Source: Roseiconus lacunae
GTDB taxonomy: Bacteria; Planctomycetota; Planctomycetia; Pirellulales; Pirellulaceae
NCBI RefSeq assembly: GCF_008312935.1
Contig: NZ_VSZO01000053.1
Location: forward strand, 62,001 to 126,000
DNA length: 64,000 bases
Direction: 5' to 3'
Each line of letters begins with the position of its first letter. The first letter of the stretch is position 1. Below the pieces are notes generated by a model. The model saw nothing but the letters and a program-made list of their open reading frames with translations. It had not been told where the DNA came from and made no database searches. Position numbers and translations under genes: made by a program. This document shows, in pieces, positions 26,480 to 35,960 of this stretch.

Positions 26480-28216
26480 TCAATCGATTTCGTAGCGTTG
26501 TTCGACAATCTGGCACAGTTCATTAAGAAATTGCTCGACGGTGCCGCCGTTCTTTACATCCGTTTCGATTCGGCGAATCTCATTGGCTAATCCATAGTCG
26601 CAAAACAGAGTCGCGATCCACCTCGAAAAATCATGGTGTCGACTATGGCGTGAGATGATTTCCGACGGTACAGACTTTGCCGTGTCGACTAGTTCTCGTA
26701 GTGTTCCGGCCGAAGTCCCAGTCGCTTGGCCATTTCGGGTAAAGACGAACCGGTGTGCCTCCGAGACCGGTACATCGAAATACTTCGTACGATGGCGAAC
26801 ATGGGCGGTGAGTCTTGGCGCGACGACAAACTTTCGCAATCTTCCGTCGGCTTCTTTCGATGGTGGAAGCAACGCGGCCTCGTTGATCCCCAGATTCGCA
26901 AGACGCTCGTACCAGTCATGTGAGTCGATTGCCGACCCGCCTTTGTTGTCGAGTAACTCGCGTAGCACATCGACCTCCAAATGTTCGGCAAGCCGTGTCA
27001 CGGCGACAACATCAATTTTCGCTAGCACATCCGATTGCATCTGCGAGGGGCGATAAGTCACGAGAGTGTATCCGGCGAGTTCACTGTCGAGCAATTGTTG
27101 CTCGGACGGCTCGCGAAAGAAGTAATGGCACTCGTCAAGCATGATTCGATGCGGGAAGCCACGTTCGCGCCGATGCTGGGTCACGAGTGGAAGGTGACGC
27201 TGGATGTAGCGGCATTTCTCCTCATGATTCAAATGCGAAAGATTGAGGACAAGGTTGATGCCCTGCTGGAGCAACATCTTCAAGTCATCGCCGTAGGGCA
27301 GCTGTCTTCCGCCTCCCAAAGCCAGGGTGTTGGGAAGCGAAGCGAGGCCGCTGTAATCTCCTTCGGGGTCGAAAACGTAGACGATGTAATCCTGAAGAAT
27401 TTGCTGTTCGGCCAAGACACCTGCCAGCCAAGATTTCCCGCTTTTCGAATCGCCCGCGACAAGAACATTACGACCGCGGATCAGCATTTCAAACGGAGCT
27501 TCGCCATCAATTTCTTCCAGGACGATTTTTCGATGACTGGTCGATTCGATGGGCATGCGGATGCCCGCGGAAAGCTGATCGATGTAATTGGCCAGCGCCG
27601 CGGGGCCGTCACCCGTCACGACTCCGTCCGCCGCTTGCTGCAGACGTTTGGAGCCCCAACCGACGGCAACGCCATGTTCACAGGCGGTAAGCAGTTCGTG
27701 GTCATTTTCGGCATCACCGATGCCGATCGCGTTGTGGATCGAAATCCCCAAGGTATTGAGCAGATACCGCAGTCCGGACGACTTGCTGATCGATGCCGGC
27801 AACAGCATCATTCGTCCCCGATTGAACGTAATCGCCAGTGGTAGTTCCAGTTCACGAATCAAATCGATCGCGATGTCTGCAAACTGGGCATCCAGTTCGA
27901 CGACACATCGCCCGACTTTAAAATCAATGCCGCGACTGGTCAGTTTTTCAATCAGGTCCAGCGGCGGTGAGGCGCCGAGCACGGTCACATGGCCGCTGGG
28001 AAGTGCAACGACGGCCCCATTTTCTGCAACGACTCCGTCAACAAAGTCGAGCGTCCCTGCGACGAGTCGCAGTTCAGACAAGATCCTCCCGGTGACAATC
28101 ACAACGGACATGCCACGCCGGCGGGCACGATCGATGGCCCCGCGGACATCGTTATTTAATTGTCCGTCAATGGCGATCGTTCCGTCGTAGTCAGTCGCGA
28201 TCACTTGTAGACGCAT
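26480..28216 (-). CDS. HAD phosphatase fused to HerA/FtsK-like ATPase
   Basis: A 578-residue fusion starting at ATG 28216 (MRLQVIATDYDGT); the longer upstream frame runs through the divergent promoter. The N-terminal ~245 residues are a Cof-type HAD phosphatase: DYDGT at 9-13, VTGR, a Lys in SKSSGLRYLL and GIGDAENDHEL. The C-terminal part is a P-loop ATPase of the HerA/VirB4/FtsK type: Walker A GDSKSGKSW, the strand IVYVFDPEGDYSGL and Walker B RIMLDECHYFF. HAD fused to a HerA-like ATPase is an unusual combination. It may process a phosphorylated metabolite or act as a phosphorylation-linked ATPase; no partner gene is adjacent. Confidence 0.82.
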   Translation of the reverse strand: MRLQVIATDYDGTIAIDGQLNNDVRGAIDRARRRGMSVVIVTGRILSELRLVAGTLDFVDGVVAENGAVVALPSGHVTVLGASPPLDLIEKLTSRGIDFKVGRCVVELDAQFADIAIDLIRELELPLAITFNRGRMMLLPASISKSSGLRYLLNTLGISIHNAIGIGDAENDHELLTACEHGVAVGWGSKRLQQAADGVVTGDGPAALANYIDQLSAGIRMPIESTSHRKIVLEEIDGEAPFEMLIRGRNVLVAGDSKSGKSWLAGVLAEQQILQDYIVYVFDPEGDYSGLASLPNTLALGGGRQLPYGDDLKMLLQQGINLVLNLSHLNHEEKCRYIQRHLPLVTQHRRERGFPHRIMLDECHYFFREPSEQQLLDSELAGYTLVTYRPSQMQSDVLAKIDVVAVTRLAEHLEVDVLRELLDNKGGSAIDSHDWYERLANLGINEAALLPPSKEADGRLRKFVVAPRLTAHVRHRTKYFDVPVSEAHRFVFTRNGQATGTSAGTLRELVDTAKSVPSEIISRHSRHHDFSRWIATLFCDYGLANEIRRIETDVKNGGTVEQFLNELCQIVEQRYEID

Positions 28217-28436
28217 TGAAATACACCCCCTTCCGATCAGCCAACGCTGCACGACACGCTTGCAGTCCGATTTTGGTCTGGAAAAGTATACGCCACGGGG
28301 CGAACAAGTCCTGCGGATTCTCGTTACCCGGCGCTGATCGATGACTGCAACACATGTGCCGCCGGGCGGGTTACGATAGGCTTCACCGCTAACGTACTTC
28401 CGAGACACTTACCTAACGCTCAACTTTGTCTTCACC

Positions 28437-29855
28437 ATGGAAAATTTGAACTCGGCAAACGAAGTCAATCGACGGCAAGCTTTAGGCGTGATAGGGGCAT
28501 CCGCGGTAGCGATGCAGACAAACAGGGTCGGCATCGGTACGGGCGAAGCTTTTGCCCAGGAAGGCAGAGGTAACGATCCCTCTGATCTCGAAGTACTTCC
28601 GCCGAGAAACCGAATTCCGCTTTCGTTCATCATCGATGACTCGACATGCCTGGTGAACATGGGGCATTTTTGCATGCCACAATTCGCAGCCGCCTGGCCG
28701 GAGCGTGAAGTTTATCGGCAACCGTGGAAGGACTGGCCTCGCGAGATCCCTGATCGCTTTGTCCGTGAGTTTGGCGAGTGGTGCGCCGAGTATTCCGTCA
28801 AAGGAAAGTACAGCATCGTTCCGTATCCCGCTTGCGTCGGCTGGGTTGACCGATTCATTCCGGGCTGGTCAAAGCGAGAACTCGATGATTCGCTCGCCCT
28901 CGTTCGTGATCTAATGGTTCCGAATTGGGATATCCACCCCGAGATGATTTCGCACACGCGTGTCGTCGACCTCAAAACCGGTCGCCCGATGGACGAAGCG
29001 ACGTCGGCCACGATGGAAAATAGCTTCCCACAAACCGACATCAGTACGGATTACTTGGCCGAATATTTAGCGTATGCCCTGCGCGTTTTAAAAAACTGTG
29101 ACTTGCTCTGTGAAGGCATCACGACTCCGGGCGGGTTTGGCAACCGTGTTAAAGATAAGTTGCCAATTGCCGTTCACCAAGCCGTCCGGGATGTCTACGG
29201 AACCGAACTTCCACACTATTTCAAATATGTTCGTGGCGAACAGGAAAGTACCGTTCCGACGCTCGAGTATATCGATGACTCAAACACGGTCGATCGACTG
29301 ACAATCAATGTCCCTGCCGGTACCGGGGATTGGTTCGGCGGCTGGGAAGGCACTCAACAAAGCGATCCAGATCGGTATTGCGATGAAGATGCGACCGGCG
29401 GACGTATGGTCGAGATGATCAAGCGTGGCGAACCTGCGGTGATGTTGTGCCATTGGCCGGGAATGTACTGCAACGGTAGCAAAACAGGTTTCAAGGCGTT
29501 CCAACGCGTCGTGCGTTCGTTGAAAGCACGTTATGAGGATCAGACATTATGGATGAAGTGTAGTGAGATCGGTCGCTACTACGCTGTCAAAGCCCTGGTC
29601 CGCGTTTCACGTGTAAACGAGACCACGATTGAGATTGACTCACCGTTGGCCTGCGATGACTTCACACTTAAGTTGTCGACGAAAGGAACCATTGTCCCGA
29701 GCAACGTGAAAAGTGAACACGGTCAAGTTGATCTAAAGAACGTAAGAAATCCGCCGCAGCTTTCCGCCGGCACGTATGTCCGCAACGGTGACGAATCTCA
29801 TGTCTGCTTTCAACTCGCGAGCGGGAAAAGCCGTCTCGAACTTGCGTTGGCGTGA
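28437..29855 (+). CDS. Exported polysaccharide-deacetylase-like protein
   Basis: A 472-residue protein with a twin-arginine-like leader (NRRQALGVIGASAVAMQ at about 11-27), suggesting Tat export. The body reads like a (beta/alpha)-barrel of the polysaccharide-deacetylase superfamily: an early metal-site-like IPLSFIIDDST, then EMISHTRV, LCEGITTPGGFGNR and AVMLCHWPGMY. Such proteins are frequent in planctomycetes, usually of unknown substrate. The last 90 residues are a beta-rich accessory domain. Divergent from the HAD-ATPase gene. Confidence 0.6.
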   Translation: MENLNSANEVNRRQALGVIGASAVAMQTNRVGIGTGEAFAQEGRGNDPSDLEVLPPRNRIPLSFIIDDSTCLVNMGHFCMPQFAAAWPEREVYRQPWKDWPREIPDRFVREFGEWCAEYSVKGKYSIVPYPACVGWVDRFIPGWSKRELDDSLALVRDLMVPNWDIHPEMISHTRVVDLKTGRPMDEATSATMENSFPQTDISTDYLAEYLAYALRVLKNCDLLCEGITTPGGFGNRVKDKLPIAVHQAVRDVYGTELPHYFKYVRGEQESTVPTLEYIDDSNTVDRLTINVPAGTGDWFGGWEGTQQSDPDRYCDEDATGGRMVEMIKRGEPAVMLCHWPGMYCNGSKTGFKAFQRVVRSLKARYEDQTLWMKCSEIGRYYAVKALVRVSRVNETTIEIDSPLACDDFTLKLSTKGTIVPSNVKSEHGQVDLKNVRNPPQLSAGTYVRNGDESHVCFQLASGKSRLELALA

Positions 29856-30000
29856 TCACACGATTCAAACGGTCGGTTGCGAACGCTTGCGTCAGGTTCG
29901 CTTGCTTGGCATCCGTGTCACCACGGAGAACACGGCGTCTAAACCAAGATCTCGAGATACGGTTCGCACTTGCCGTGCGGCGAACAATGGGCTGCCTTGG

Positions 30001-32319
30001 CTATTCGAGCATCGATTCGAGTGAACGCTTCAGGCGGTCGAGGGCGGATGGGGCGATTTCCGGATACTCGTCCGCATTTAGCTGGCGAACCTTTTCTATC
30101 GCAGCCGACACCCGACCGGTCATGCCAAGAAGCTGCGCACGCAATAGTTGGTAGCGTCCGTTTTCAGGCTCGAGCGCGACGATCGCGTTGGCGTATCGCA
30201 ACATCGATTCGCCATCATTTTTCCGTCCCGCCGATCCGATCAAATTGTTCAGCATGCGCACAAGAATTTGCCGAGGCGTCGCAGCCTGGAGGTCCGAATC
30301 GATCGGTTGGCGACCGGTATGTAGTGAGACAATTTGACTGATTTGACCGTCCGTCAAACGCTTTCCACGATCGAACACATCAATGTAACTCGTTTGCGAT
30401 TCCGATTGATGACGAACGATGAAATGCCCCGGCAAGCCGACACCCTCGACCGTGACTCCCAATCGCCAAGCCAATTCGATATACAAGACTGATAACGTAA
30501 TCGGTAGTCCTTCACGTTCATCAATCACCCGGTTCAGGTGGCTATTGGCAGGATGGTAGTACTCTTGCCGACTTCCGTGATAACCGAACTCTTCGAATAA
30601 GTATTGATCCAGGGACCGCAACTTCGCAGCGTCGTCTGCGTCATCGGGAAACATCGCTCGGATGTCGTCGGCCATTTCGTTGATCCGATCACGATAGGCA
30701 CTAACTTCGAGTTGAGGATGATCCAGCTTGGCGATCAAAAGCGCGCCACGGAGCAATCGTTGGTCCGGTTCGGTTTGGTCGAGTTTGCTTAGCTCGTCGA
30801 TCGTCGTGCGCGTTTCGATATCATCGGCAAATTGACGCAACCGATCCGCTTGTTGTTCGAGTTGTTTTGCTTGTCGATTGAGTTCGCGTTTGGTTAAAAA
30901 AGGCGTCTGGGCCAAGAGGGTTCGCTGCTGTTCGGTGACTGAATCGATTGGCAATTTCGGCAGCTTCAAACGTTCCAGCACCATTGCGGCTTCCTCACCG
31001 AATTTTGCCGATTGGATCGTTTCGGCAATACGAAACCGAGTGAATGTGGCTTCGGTCGATCGAAATTTTGCCAAGCCGACTTTACCTTTGATGAATTTTC
31101 GATCCTTTGACTTGATAACCCGGTGACCGTTGACGAAACACTGGATCGCGTCGCCATCGAGTCTCACTTTTAATTCGTTAAACTCGCCCGGCAAATAATG
31201 TTCAGAGTCAACTTCTGCGAGGATATCCCACTGGAACACCGATGGGCCTCGAAAGCAGGTCAGCCGCAATTTTCCGCCGCTCGGATAAAAGCCATAATGC
31301 AAATGTTCGCCGTCGCTATGAAATGCCAAACCTGCGGCGCCGGATTCATCATTCAAGCGGACGTTGACGGCAACTTCGAATGTTCCTTCCGGCGGTTGCT
31401 TCTCCGACAGTAGCAGCGCGCGGCCTCCGAAGCTTGTCCCCTGGCCGTTGGCGACCAACGCCCCACCGCGCTGCTTCCAAACCGGGCCGAACACAGGCTG
31501 CCACGCGTCCTGGTTAAGGCGTCCAAGCTTCACCCAGTTTTCCATCGCGATTGGATTGGGATGCTCGACCAATTCGGTCAAACGCTGGATCGGGATCGCA
31601 AAACCGAGGTTGTCTTCGATCGCGGATTTCATGTTTACAATCCCAACGACTTGGCCATGCAGATCGACCAGAGGGCCGCCGCTGTTTCCCGGTTCGATCG
31701 GCATCGCCAACTGAAGCAGCGTTTGACCGTCGATTTCTCGTTCCGCCGATACGATGCCTTCGACAACACTCTTTTCCAAGCCAAATGGATTGCCGAAAGC
31801 TAGCACACGCGTCCCTTGCTGTTGTGAAGACGGTTGCGCGGGCCGAAGTGGAGCGATCCGCCCTTTCACCTGCCGATCAACTCGTAGCACCGCCAAGTCC
31901 GCCGAGACATCGGATGCTTCGACGGCAAGGACTTCGATCGAATTTCCGTCGGAGTCGTTGACGACGATCGGCCGGCCTTCGCCAATGACGTGATGATTGG
32001 TGGCAATCAGTGTTGGGGAAACATAGAAACCTGTCCCGATTCCCGCTTCGCCACCGTCACGACCTTCGATACGGATTGTCACCACGGCAGGTTCGACCGT
32101 CGCGATCAACTGTTTGTATGAACGTTGCTCAAGCGAGTGCGGCTCGTCCACCTGCTGCACATGATCTGGTATGGACGAATCGCCCGCACCTTTCCTCACT
32201 GCGTTTTGAATCTGTGTGGGGGCTTCGGCCGCAGTTTGAGCCTCGGCGATCTGGTGCGATGCGGATGTTGCTAACACGGCTAACACGGCGCTGCCCAAAC
32301 ATTTCAATCGGAAATCCAT
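30001..32319 (-). CDS. HtrA-like protease-LamG-SirB1 fusion
   Basis: A 772-residue exported protein (ATG 32319 gives signal KCLGSAVLAVLATSASHQIAEA; ATG 32388 adds 23 residues). Domain 1 is an S1C trypsin-like protease with a full triad: His in LIATNHHVIGEG, Asp in SADLAVLRV, Ser in EPGNSGGPLV. There is no PDZ after it. Domain 2 (about 270-450) is a concanavalin/LamG-like or DUF1080-like beta sandwich (GTFEVAVNVRLNDESGAAGLAF). Domain 3 is a SirB1/transglutaminase-like domain (SHLNRVIDEREGLPITLSVLYIELAWRLGV), then TPR-like helices. Probably envelope protein quality control. Confidence 0.82.
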   Translation of the reverse strand: MDFRLKCLGSAVLAVLATSASHQIAEAQTAAEAPTQIQNAVRKGAGDSSIPDHVQQVDEPHSLEQRSYKQLIATVEPAVVTIRIEGRDGGEAGIGTGFYVSPTLIATNHHVIGEGRPIVVNDSDGNSIEVLAVEASDVSADLAVLRVDRQVKGRIAPLRPAQPSSQQQGTRVLAFGNPFGLEKSVVEGIVSAEREIDGQTLLQLAMPIEPGNSGGPLVDLHGQVVGIVNMKSAIEDNLGFAIPIQRLTELVEHPNPIAMENWVKLGRLNQDAWQPVFGPVWKQRGGALVANGQGTSFGGRALLLSEKQPPEGTFEVAVNVRLNDESGAAGLAFHSDGEHLHYGFYPSGGKLRLTCFRGPSVFQWDILAEVDSEHYLPGEFNELKVRLDGDAIQCFVNGHRVIKSKDRKFIKGKVGLAKFRSTEATFTRFRIAETIQSAKFGEEAAMVLERLKLPKLPIDSVTEQQRTLLAQTPFLTKRELNRQAKQLEQQADRLRQFADDIETRTTIDELSKLDQTEPDQRLLRGALLIAKLDHPQLEVSAYRDRINEMADDIRAMFPDDADDAAKLRSLDQYLFEEFGYHGSRQEYYHPANSHLNRVIDEREGLPITLSVLYIELAWRLGVTVEGVGLPGHFIVRHQSESQTSYIDVFDRGKRLTDGQISQIVSLHTGRQPIDSDLQAATPRQILVRMLNNLIGSAGRKNDGESMLRYANAIVALEPENGRYQLLRAQLLGMTGRVSAAIEKVRQLNADEYPEIAPSALDRLKRSLESMLE

Positions 32320-32520
32320 CTTGGAAGCCTGTTGGCGTTGATGCGATGTCACTGAAGTTTCAACCAGTGATTGTATCTCATTAGACATCGGAACATTAAT
32401 TCCACCATTTATCGCTGTTACGGACGCCTGGCGCTACAAGAGCGATGTGTCGTTCCTGGGCCAGGAATCACCGCGGAAGGAGATACCTACCGTCGTCCCG
32501 CAATAACCGCGGCGAATGCC

Positions 32521-32540
32521 CATCGGCGGATGATTCGAAC
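32521..32540. repeat. Degenerate copy of the intergenic repeat core
   Basis: CATCGGCGGATGATTCGAAC follows GGCGAATGCC and resembles the CGTCGGCTGATGA core of the other copies (near 22211, 24545, 39677), with substitutions. It lies between the protease gene and the small membrane protein gene. Confidence 0.35.
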
Positions 32541-32565
32541 CCGTATTTTCAAATGGAACGAAACA

Positions 32566-33015
32566 CTAAAGTGGGTCGCCGATGAGCTGCAGCAACCCGT
32601 ACGCTGTCAGCATGCCTCGAAAGGACCAGAGGACGGTTCGGATCCAGTTGGTACCGACCAAACGTCGATAGTCGGTTTCGGTGAATTGACACGTCAATCG
32701 TTGGTGACAGGGGACTTGCAATGCAAATGTCGAAACCCAAATCAAAATCACCGCGACAAGGCCTATCGACATCGCCCAGTTTGAGAGTCCGGTAGGTGTC
32801 GCAAGGGCAAGCCAGATCGATGATGCCAGCTCTGGCAGCATCGCCGGGATAACGACAAAGGACATTGCGTTACAGTGAGCTTTCTCGTAGCCAACGAACT
32901 GTTCGCTTCCGATTCGGTTAAAGAGCTTGTAGTGAACCAGCTGAACTGTCCAGATCACACCGACCATGTACCAAGTCGATAAAACGTTGATCAGGAACAC
33001 CGCCGAACCAGTCAT
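32566..33015 (-). CDS. Four-TM conserved membrane protein
   Basis: A 149-residue integral membrane protein with about four hydrophobic helices (FLINVLSTWYMVGVIWTVQLVHY, FVVIPAMLPELASSIWLAL, WAMSIGLVAVILIWVSTFAL, VLWSFRGMLTAYGLLQLIG). The first helix carries Trp/His residues and the loop between helices has HCN. No catalytic motif. Its start overlaps the stop of the upstream epimerase gene, so it is in the same operon (sigma factor, epimerase, this gene). Function unknown. Confidence 0.7.
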   Translation of the reverse strand: MTGSAVFLINVLSTWYMVGVIWTVQLVHYKLFNRIGSEQFVGYEKAHCNAMSFVVIPAMLPELASSIWLALATPTGLSNWAMSIGLVAVILIWVSTFALQVPCHQRLTCQFTETDYRRLVGTNWIRTVLWSFRGMLTAYGLLQLIGDPL

Positions 33016-34400
33016 TCACTCGACTCCAATCGGTCGATCCCCAAGCAATAGCGTAGCGCGTCCTGGGCGTGCTCGAAACGGAACTCGTAGCCAGTGTCTT
33101 GCAACACACCTGGCACCGCTTTTGTACTGGCCAGCAACAGCGCATCGGCCATTTCGCCAAGTGCAAGACGCAATCCGGCTGCCGGCGCAGGCAGAAGCGC
33201 GGGGCGAGAGAGTACTCGACCGAGCGTTTGCGCGAACTGCTGATTGGTAAGCGGGTGCGGTGCGACAAAGTTAATTGGACCGACGACCTGCTCCCGACAG
33301 ATCGCGTGGTACAGACCACCAACGACGTCATCGAGCGCGATCCAGCTCCACCACTGTGTGCCTTTCCCCAGTCGCCCACCACACAATTTTGCGGGGAGCA
33401 GCATTTTTTCGAGGGCGCCGCCTCGGGGATCGAGCACGATTCCGAAACGGGCGTTACAAACCCGAATGCCCGCTTTTGCTGCGGGCTCGCAGGACGCTTC
33501 CCACTGCTGAGCCACCGAAGCGAGGAAGTCATCGCCGGTCGCAGCGGATTCTGGAAGAGTCGCGTCACCTTGATCGCCGTAGATCCCAGTCGCCGAAGCA
33601 CAAACAAAGACTTTGGGTGGGTTTTGCAGCGACGCCAAAATCGTCGCTAGTTTGGTCGTCAGTTCCACACGACTTTTACGGATCTGTTCTTTGACCTCGT
33701 CCGTCCAACGCTCTGCCGCGATCGATTTTCCGGCAAGGTGAATGACTGCGTCGACGCCATCCAGCTTTGCGGCCTCCTCATTGTTACTCCAAGGCGCGAT
33801 CGCGTTATGGGGATCGGCTGCCTTTTCGAGCGATCGCTCCATACGGATGACGCGATGGCCGATAAGGGTCAAAAACGAAGCAAGGCGTCGGCCGACCAAC
33901 CCAGACGCTCCGGAAATGGCAATCGACATCGGGTTTGAAGGGTGTTTGTTTGCGAGCTTGAGATCGTCAAGCGTGACTCGATGACGATATGCAAACATGC
34001 GTTCGAGTTGTTGTCGCGCGATACTGCTGCCGAACAGTTGACCGAGAGAGCCGAGCGGAAGCTGATACCGAACGTCATCGCGGAGAACGCAATGGCTTGC
34101 CGAATCATTTTGAAATTCGTGCCGGTGCTCCCAGACAGCGAAGGGGCCGGATCGCTGTACGTCGGCGAATAAGCGAGGTGGAGCATACTCGGTATGTTCG
34201 GCAACCCAGCGGACCGATTTAGGTCCAAGGTTGACCTTCATGACGACCGTACTGCCAGGTTTCAGGCTGCCATCGTTACTTTCGATTTGCACCGATTGCC
34301 ACGGCGGTATCAATCGCTCAAGGGCCCCGGGGCGGTCGTGATACTCGAACGCTTCGGCAGCATTGACGGGCAAAACGGTGGAAGCGACGAATTGCTGCAC
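33012..34400 (-). CDS. SRPBCC lipid-binding domain fused to SDR epimerase (TIGR01777 type)
   Basis: A 462-residue protein if started at GTG 34400, just downstream of the sigma-factor stop; the open frame extends to 34559 but that part overlaps the sigma gene. Residues about 1-155 form a SRPBCC/cyclase-dehydrase domain (FEYHDRPGALERLIPPWQ, VRWVAEHTEYAPPRLFADV). The rest is an NAD(P)-binding extended-SDR of the SDR39U1/TIGR01777 family (ISGASGLVGRRLASFL, CASATGIYGDQG, WWSWIALDDVVGGLYHAI). This fusion is known in several phyla; the substrate is unknown. Confidence 0.82.
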   Translation of the reverse strand: MQQFVASTVLPVNAAEAFEYHDRPGALERLIPPWQSVQIESNDGSLKPGSTVVMKVNLGPKSVRWVAEHTEYAPPRLFADVQRSGPFAVWEHRHEFQNDSASHCVLRDDVRYQLPLGSLGQLFGSSIARQQLERMFAYRHRVTLDDLKLANKHPSNPMSIAISGASGLVGRRLASFLTLIGHRVIRMERSLEKAADPHNAIAPWSNNEEAAKLDGVDAVIHLAGKSIAAERWTDEVKEQIRKSRVELTTKLATILASLQNPPKVFVCASATGIYGDQGDATLPESAATGDDFLASVAQQWEASCEPAAKAGIRVCNARFGIVLDPRGGALEKMLLPAKLCGGRLGKGTQWWSWIALDDVVGGLYHAICREQVVGPINFVAPHPLTNQQFAQTLGRVLSRPALLPAPAAGLRLALGEMADALLLASTKAVPGVLQDTGYEFRFEHAQDALRYCLGIDRLESSE

Positions 34401-34443
34401 AGTTAGAAAGCTTTCGATCAGGGAGAGAAGAAGGAAGGCGGGA

Positions 34444-35508
34444 TCACTGAGGCTCAAGTTCGGCCAGATTTGCACGGCCAGCCATCGCACGCAGTTTCTC
34501 CATTGCACGGCGTTCCAACTGGCGAACGCGTTCTTTGGAAACCCCAAGTCGGTTGGCAAGTGATTGTAGCGTGTGGACCTTTCGGTGGGCGCCCAGTGAG
34601 AACCGTGCTCGGATGATTAGCTTCTCTCGACGGTCGAGGTCATCAAGCATCACTGAAAGACGGCTGCGTAGTTCGTGCCATCGCTTTTCGCTGATCGCCG
34701 ACTCGCGGCCCTCATCGGTCAGATCAAGGTCGAGGTCCTGAAGGCCACCGACGGTTTTTTGACGCTCTTGTTGCTTCACGACCACGGTCCGGTATGAGTT
34801 GCGGCGAATCACTTGCGTCGCGTAAGTGCTGAACCGGAACCCGCGGTCGAAATCAAATTTCTCGACCGCACGGATCAATGCAACGATGCCGTCGCTTAAC
34901 AAGTCATCGAAGTTGTTATTCGGATTGACGAATTTCTTGACGATCGAAAACACCAGACGCAAATTCGCTTCGACGATTCGATCGCGATGCCACTCGGCCA
35001 GTGCGATGAAGCGATCGATCAATTCCATCCGCACTCGCGATGGACGTTGCGGGTTAAGCTGGCTGCGGTGGACCTCGGCCTGTTGAAGCAGGTAGTTCAT
35101 CCGCTGAAACAGCATTCGCTCCTGCTCGGGTTTTAGTAGAGGAGCTTCGCACAGCCGGCCGAGGTGAATTGGCATGTCGATGCCACTACGCCGTACGGCG
35201 GCGATCCCAAGTTCGGCTTTTCGTGGTGCCAGTTCGAGCGGGGTGTCAAAGATTTCCTTCCCAAGTTGTGGGTCGCTGAATTGCGGGTTCGAAATGAAAC
35301 CGAGCTCTTCTCGGAGCCGTCGCTTGATGGCCGTTTTCAGCTCCTCGTTGCTCAGGCCATCGTAATTCCTAACCAGTGATTCAATTTCCTGATTCGCTTC
35401 GGCGAGTTCATCGCATCGCACCCAAGCGGGTTCGCGAGCCCGGATCTTTTGTGTGGTCGTGTTGCCGCTCTCGGGAGAGCCGGTGCTGGTGACGGTCGCA
35501 GAAGCCAT
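34444..35508 (-). CDS. Sigma-70 family RNA polymerase sigma factor
   Basis: A 354-residue protein with regions 2-4 of a group 2/3 sigma-70 factor. Region 2 is at about 185-255 (ANLRLVFSIVKKFV, DLLSDGIVALIRAVEKFDFDRGFRFSTYATQVIRR) and region 4 at the C-terminus (LQSLANRLGVSKERVRQLERRAMEKLR) recognises -35. The N-terminal 150 residues are family-poor. Start ATG 35508 has AGGA a few bases upstream. It is divergent from a MerR/B12-fold regulator, with five related sites in the gap, so its transcription is probably controlled by that regulator. Confidence 0.92.
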   Translation of the reverse strand: MASATVTSTGSPESGNTTTQKIRAREPAWVRCDELAEANQEIESLVRNYDGLSNEELKTAIKRRLREELGFISNPQFSDPQLGKEIFDTPLELAPRKAELGIAAVRRSGIDMPIHLGRLCEAPLLKPEQERMLFQRMNYLLQQAEVHRSQLNPQRPSRVRMELIDRFIALAEWHRDRIVEANLRLVFSIVKKFVNPNNNFDDLLSDGIVALIRAVEKFDFDRGFRFSTYATQVIRRNSYRTVVVKQQERQKTVGGLQDLDLDLTDEGRESAISEKRWHELRSRLSVMLDDLDRREKLIIRARFSLGAHRKVHTLQSLANRLGVSKERVRQLERRAMEKLRAMAGRANLAELEPQ

Positions 35509-35960
35509 GGGAGATCCTTGAACTCAAGCCGGAAGACGATCAAGTCGTTCAAAACGTTCATTACGGTATATGCTTGTGACCGATCGTGGACAATAGCGGA
35601 CAACCGCATTTATTGAGAAATTTCTTTTTGCAACGGTTTACCGCCACCAAACCGCCGCTTTTACGGGGTATTGTGCAAATTTTAGAGAGTCGCCCCGCTT
35701 CAGGTTTTTCCGGTTCTAACCAAGAAAACGAGGTCCCCGAGTGTCCAAAGCCAAGGAAATGCTTCGTCTGACCGGATAGAAATGAACGTTTTGGGGCATC
35801 GCCGAAGTCCGGAACGCGTCAAATTTAAGAAATTCGAACTTGGCGAGATGAACGTTTTCGCTACGATCTGATGCGTGAGTGAACGATATCAGTCCGAAAC
35901 GTTCACTCGCTCCGACCTTCGTTATCTAACTTCCCAAACGTCCCGAAGTCTGTTTCAACC
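35509..35960. promoter_or_regulatory. Divergent control region with five TGAACGTTT sites
   Basis: Sites related to (A/G)(A/G)TGAACGTTTT occur at 35551-35562 (reverse orientation, AAAACGTTCATT), 35781-35792 (AATGAACGTTTT), 35847-35858 (GATGAACGTTTT), 35878-35889 (AGTGAACGATAT) and 35896-35907 (reverse, GAAACGTTCACT). The last two form an inverted repeat AGTGAACG/CGTTCACT. The first lies just upstream of the sigma-factor start, the others upstream of the MerR-like gene. They are probable operators for the MerR-like protein. Confidence 0.7.

Noticed and set aside
34401-34559. N-terminal extension of the SRPBCC-epimerase
   Set aside because: It overlaps the sigma-factor C-terminus on the same strand and its translation shows no domain.
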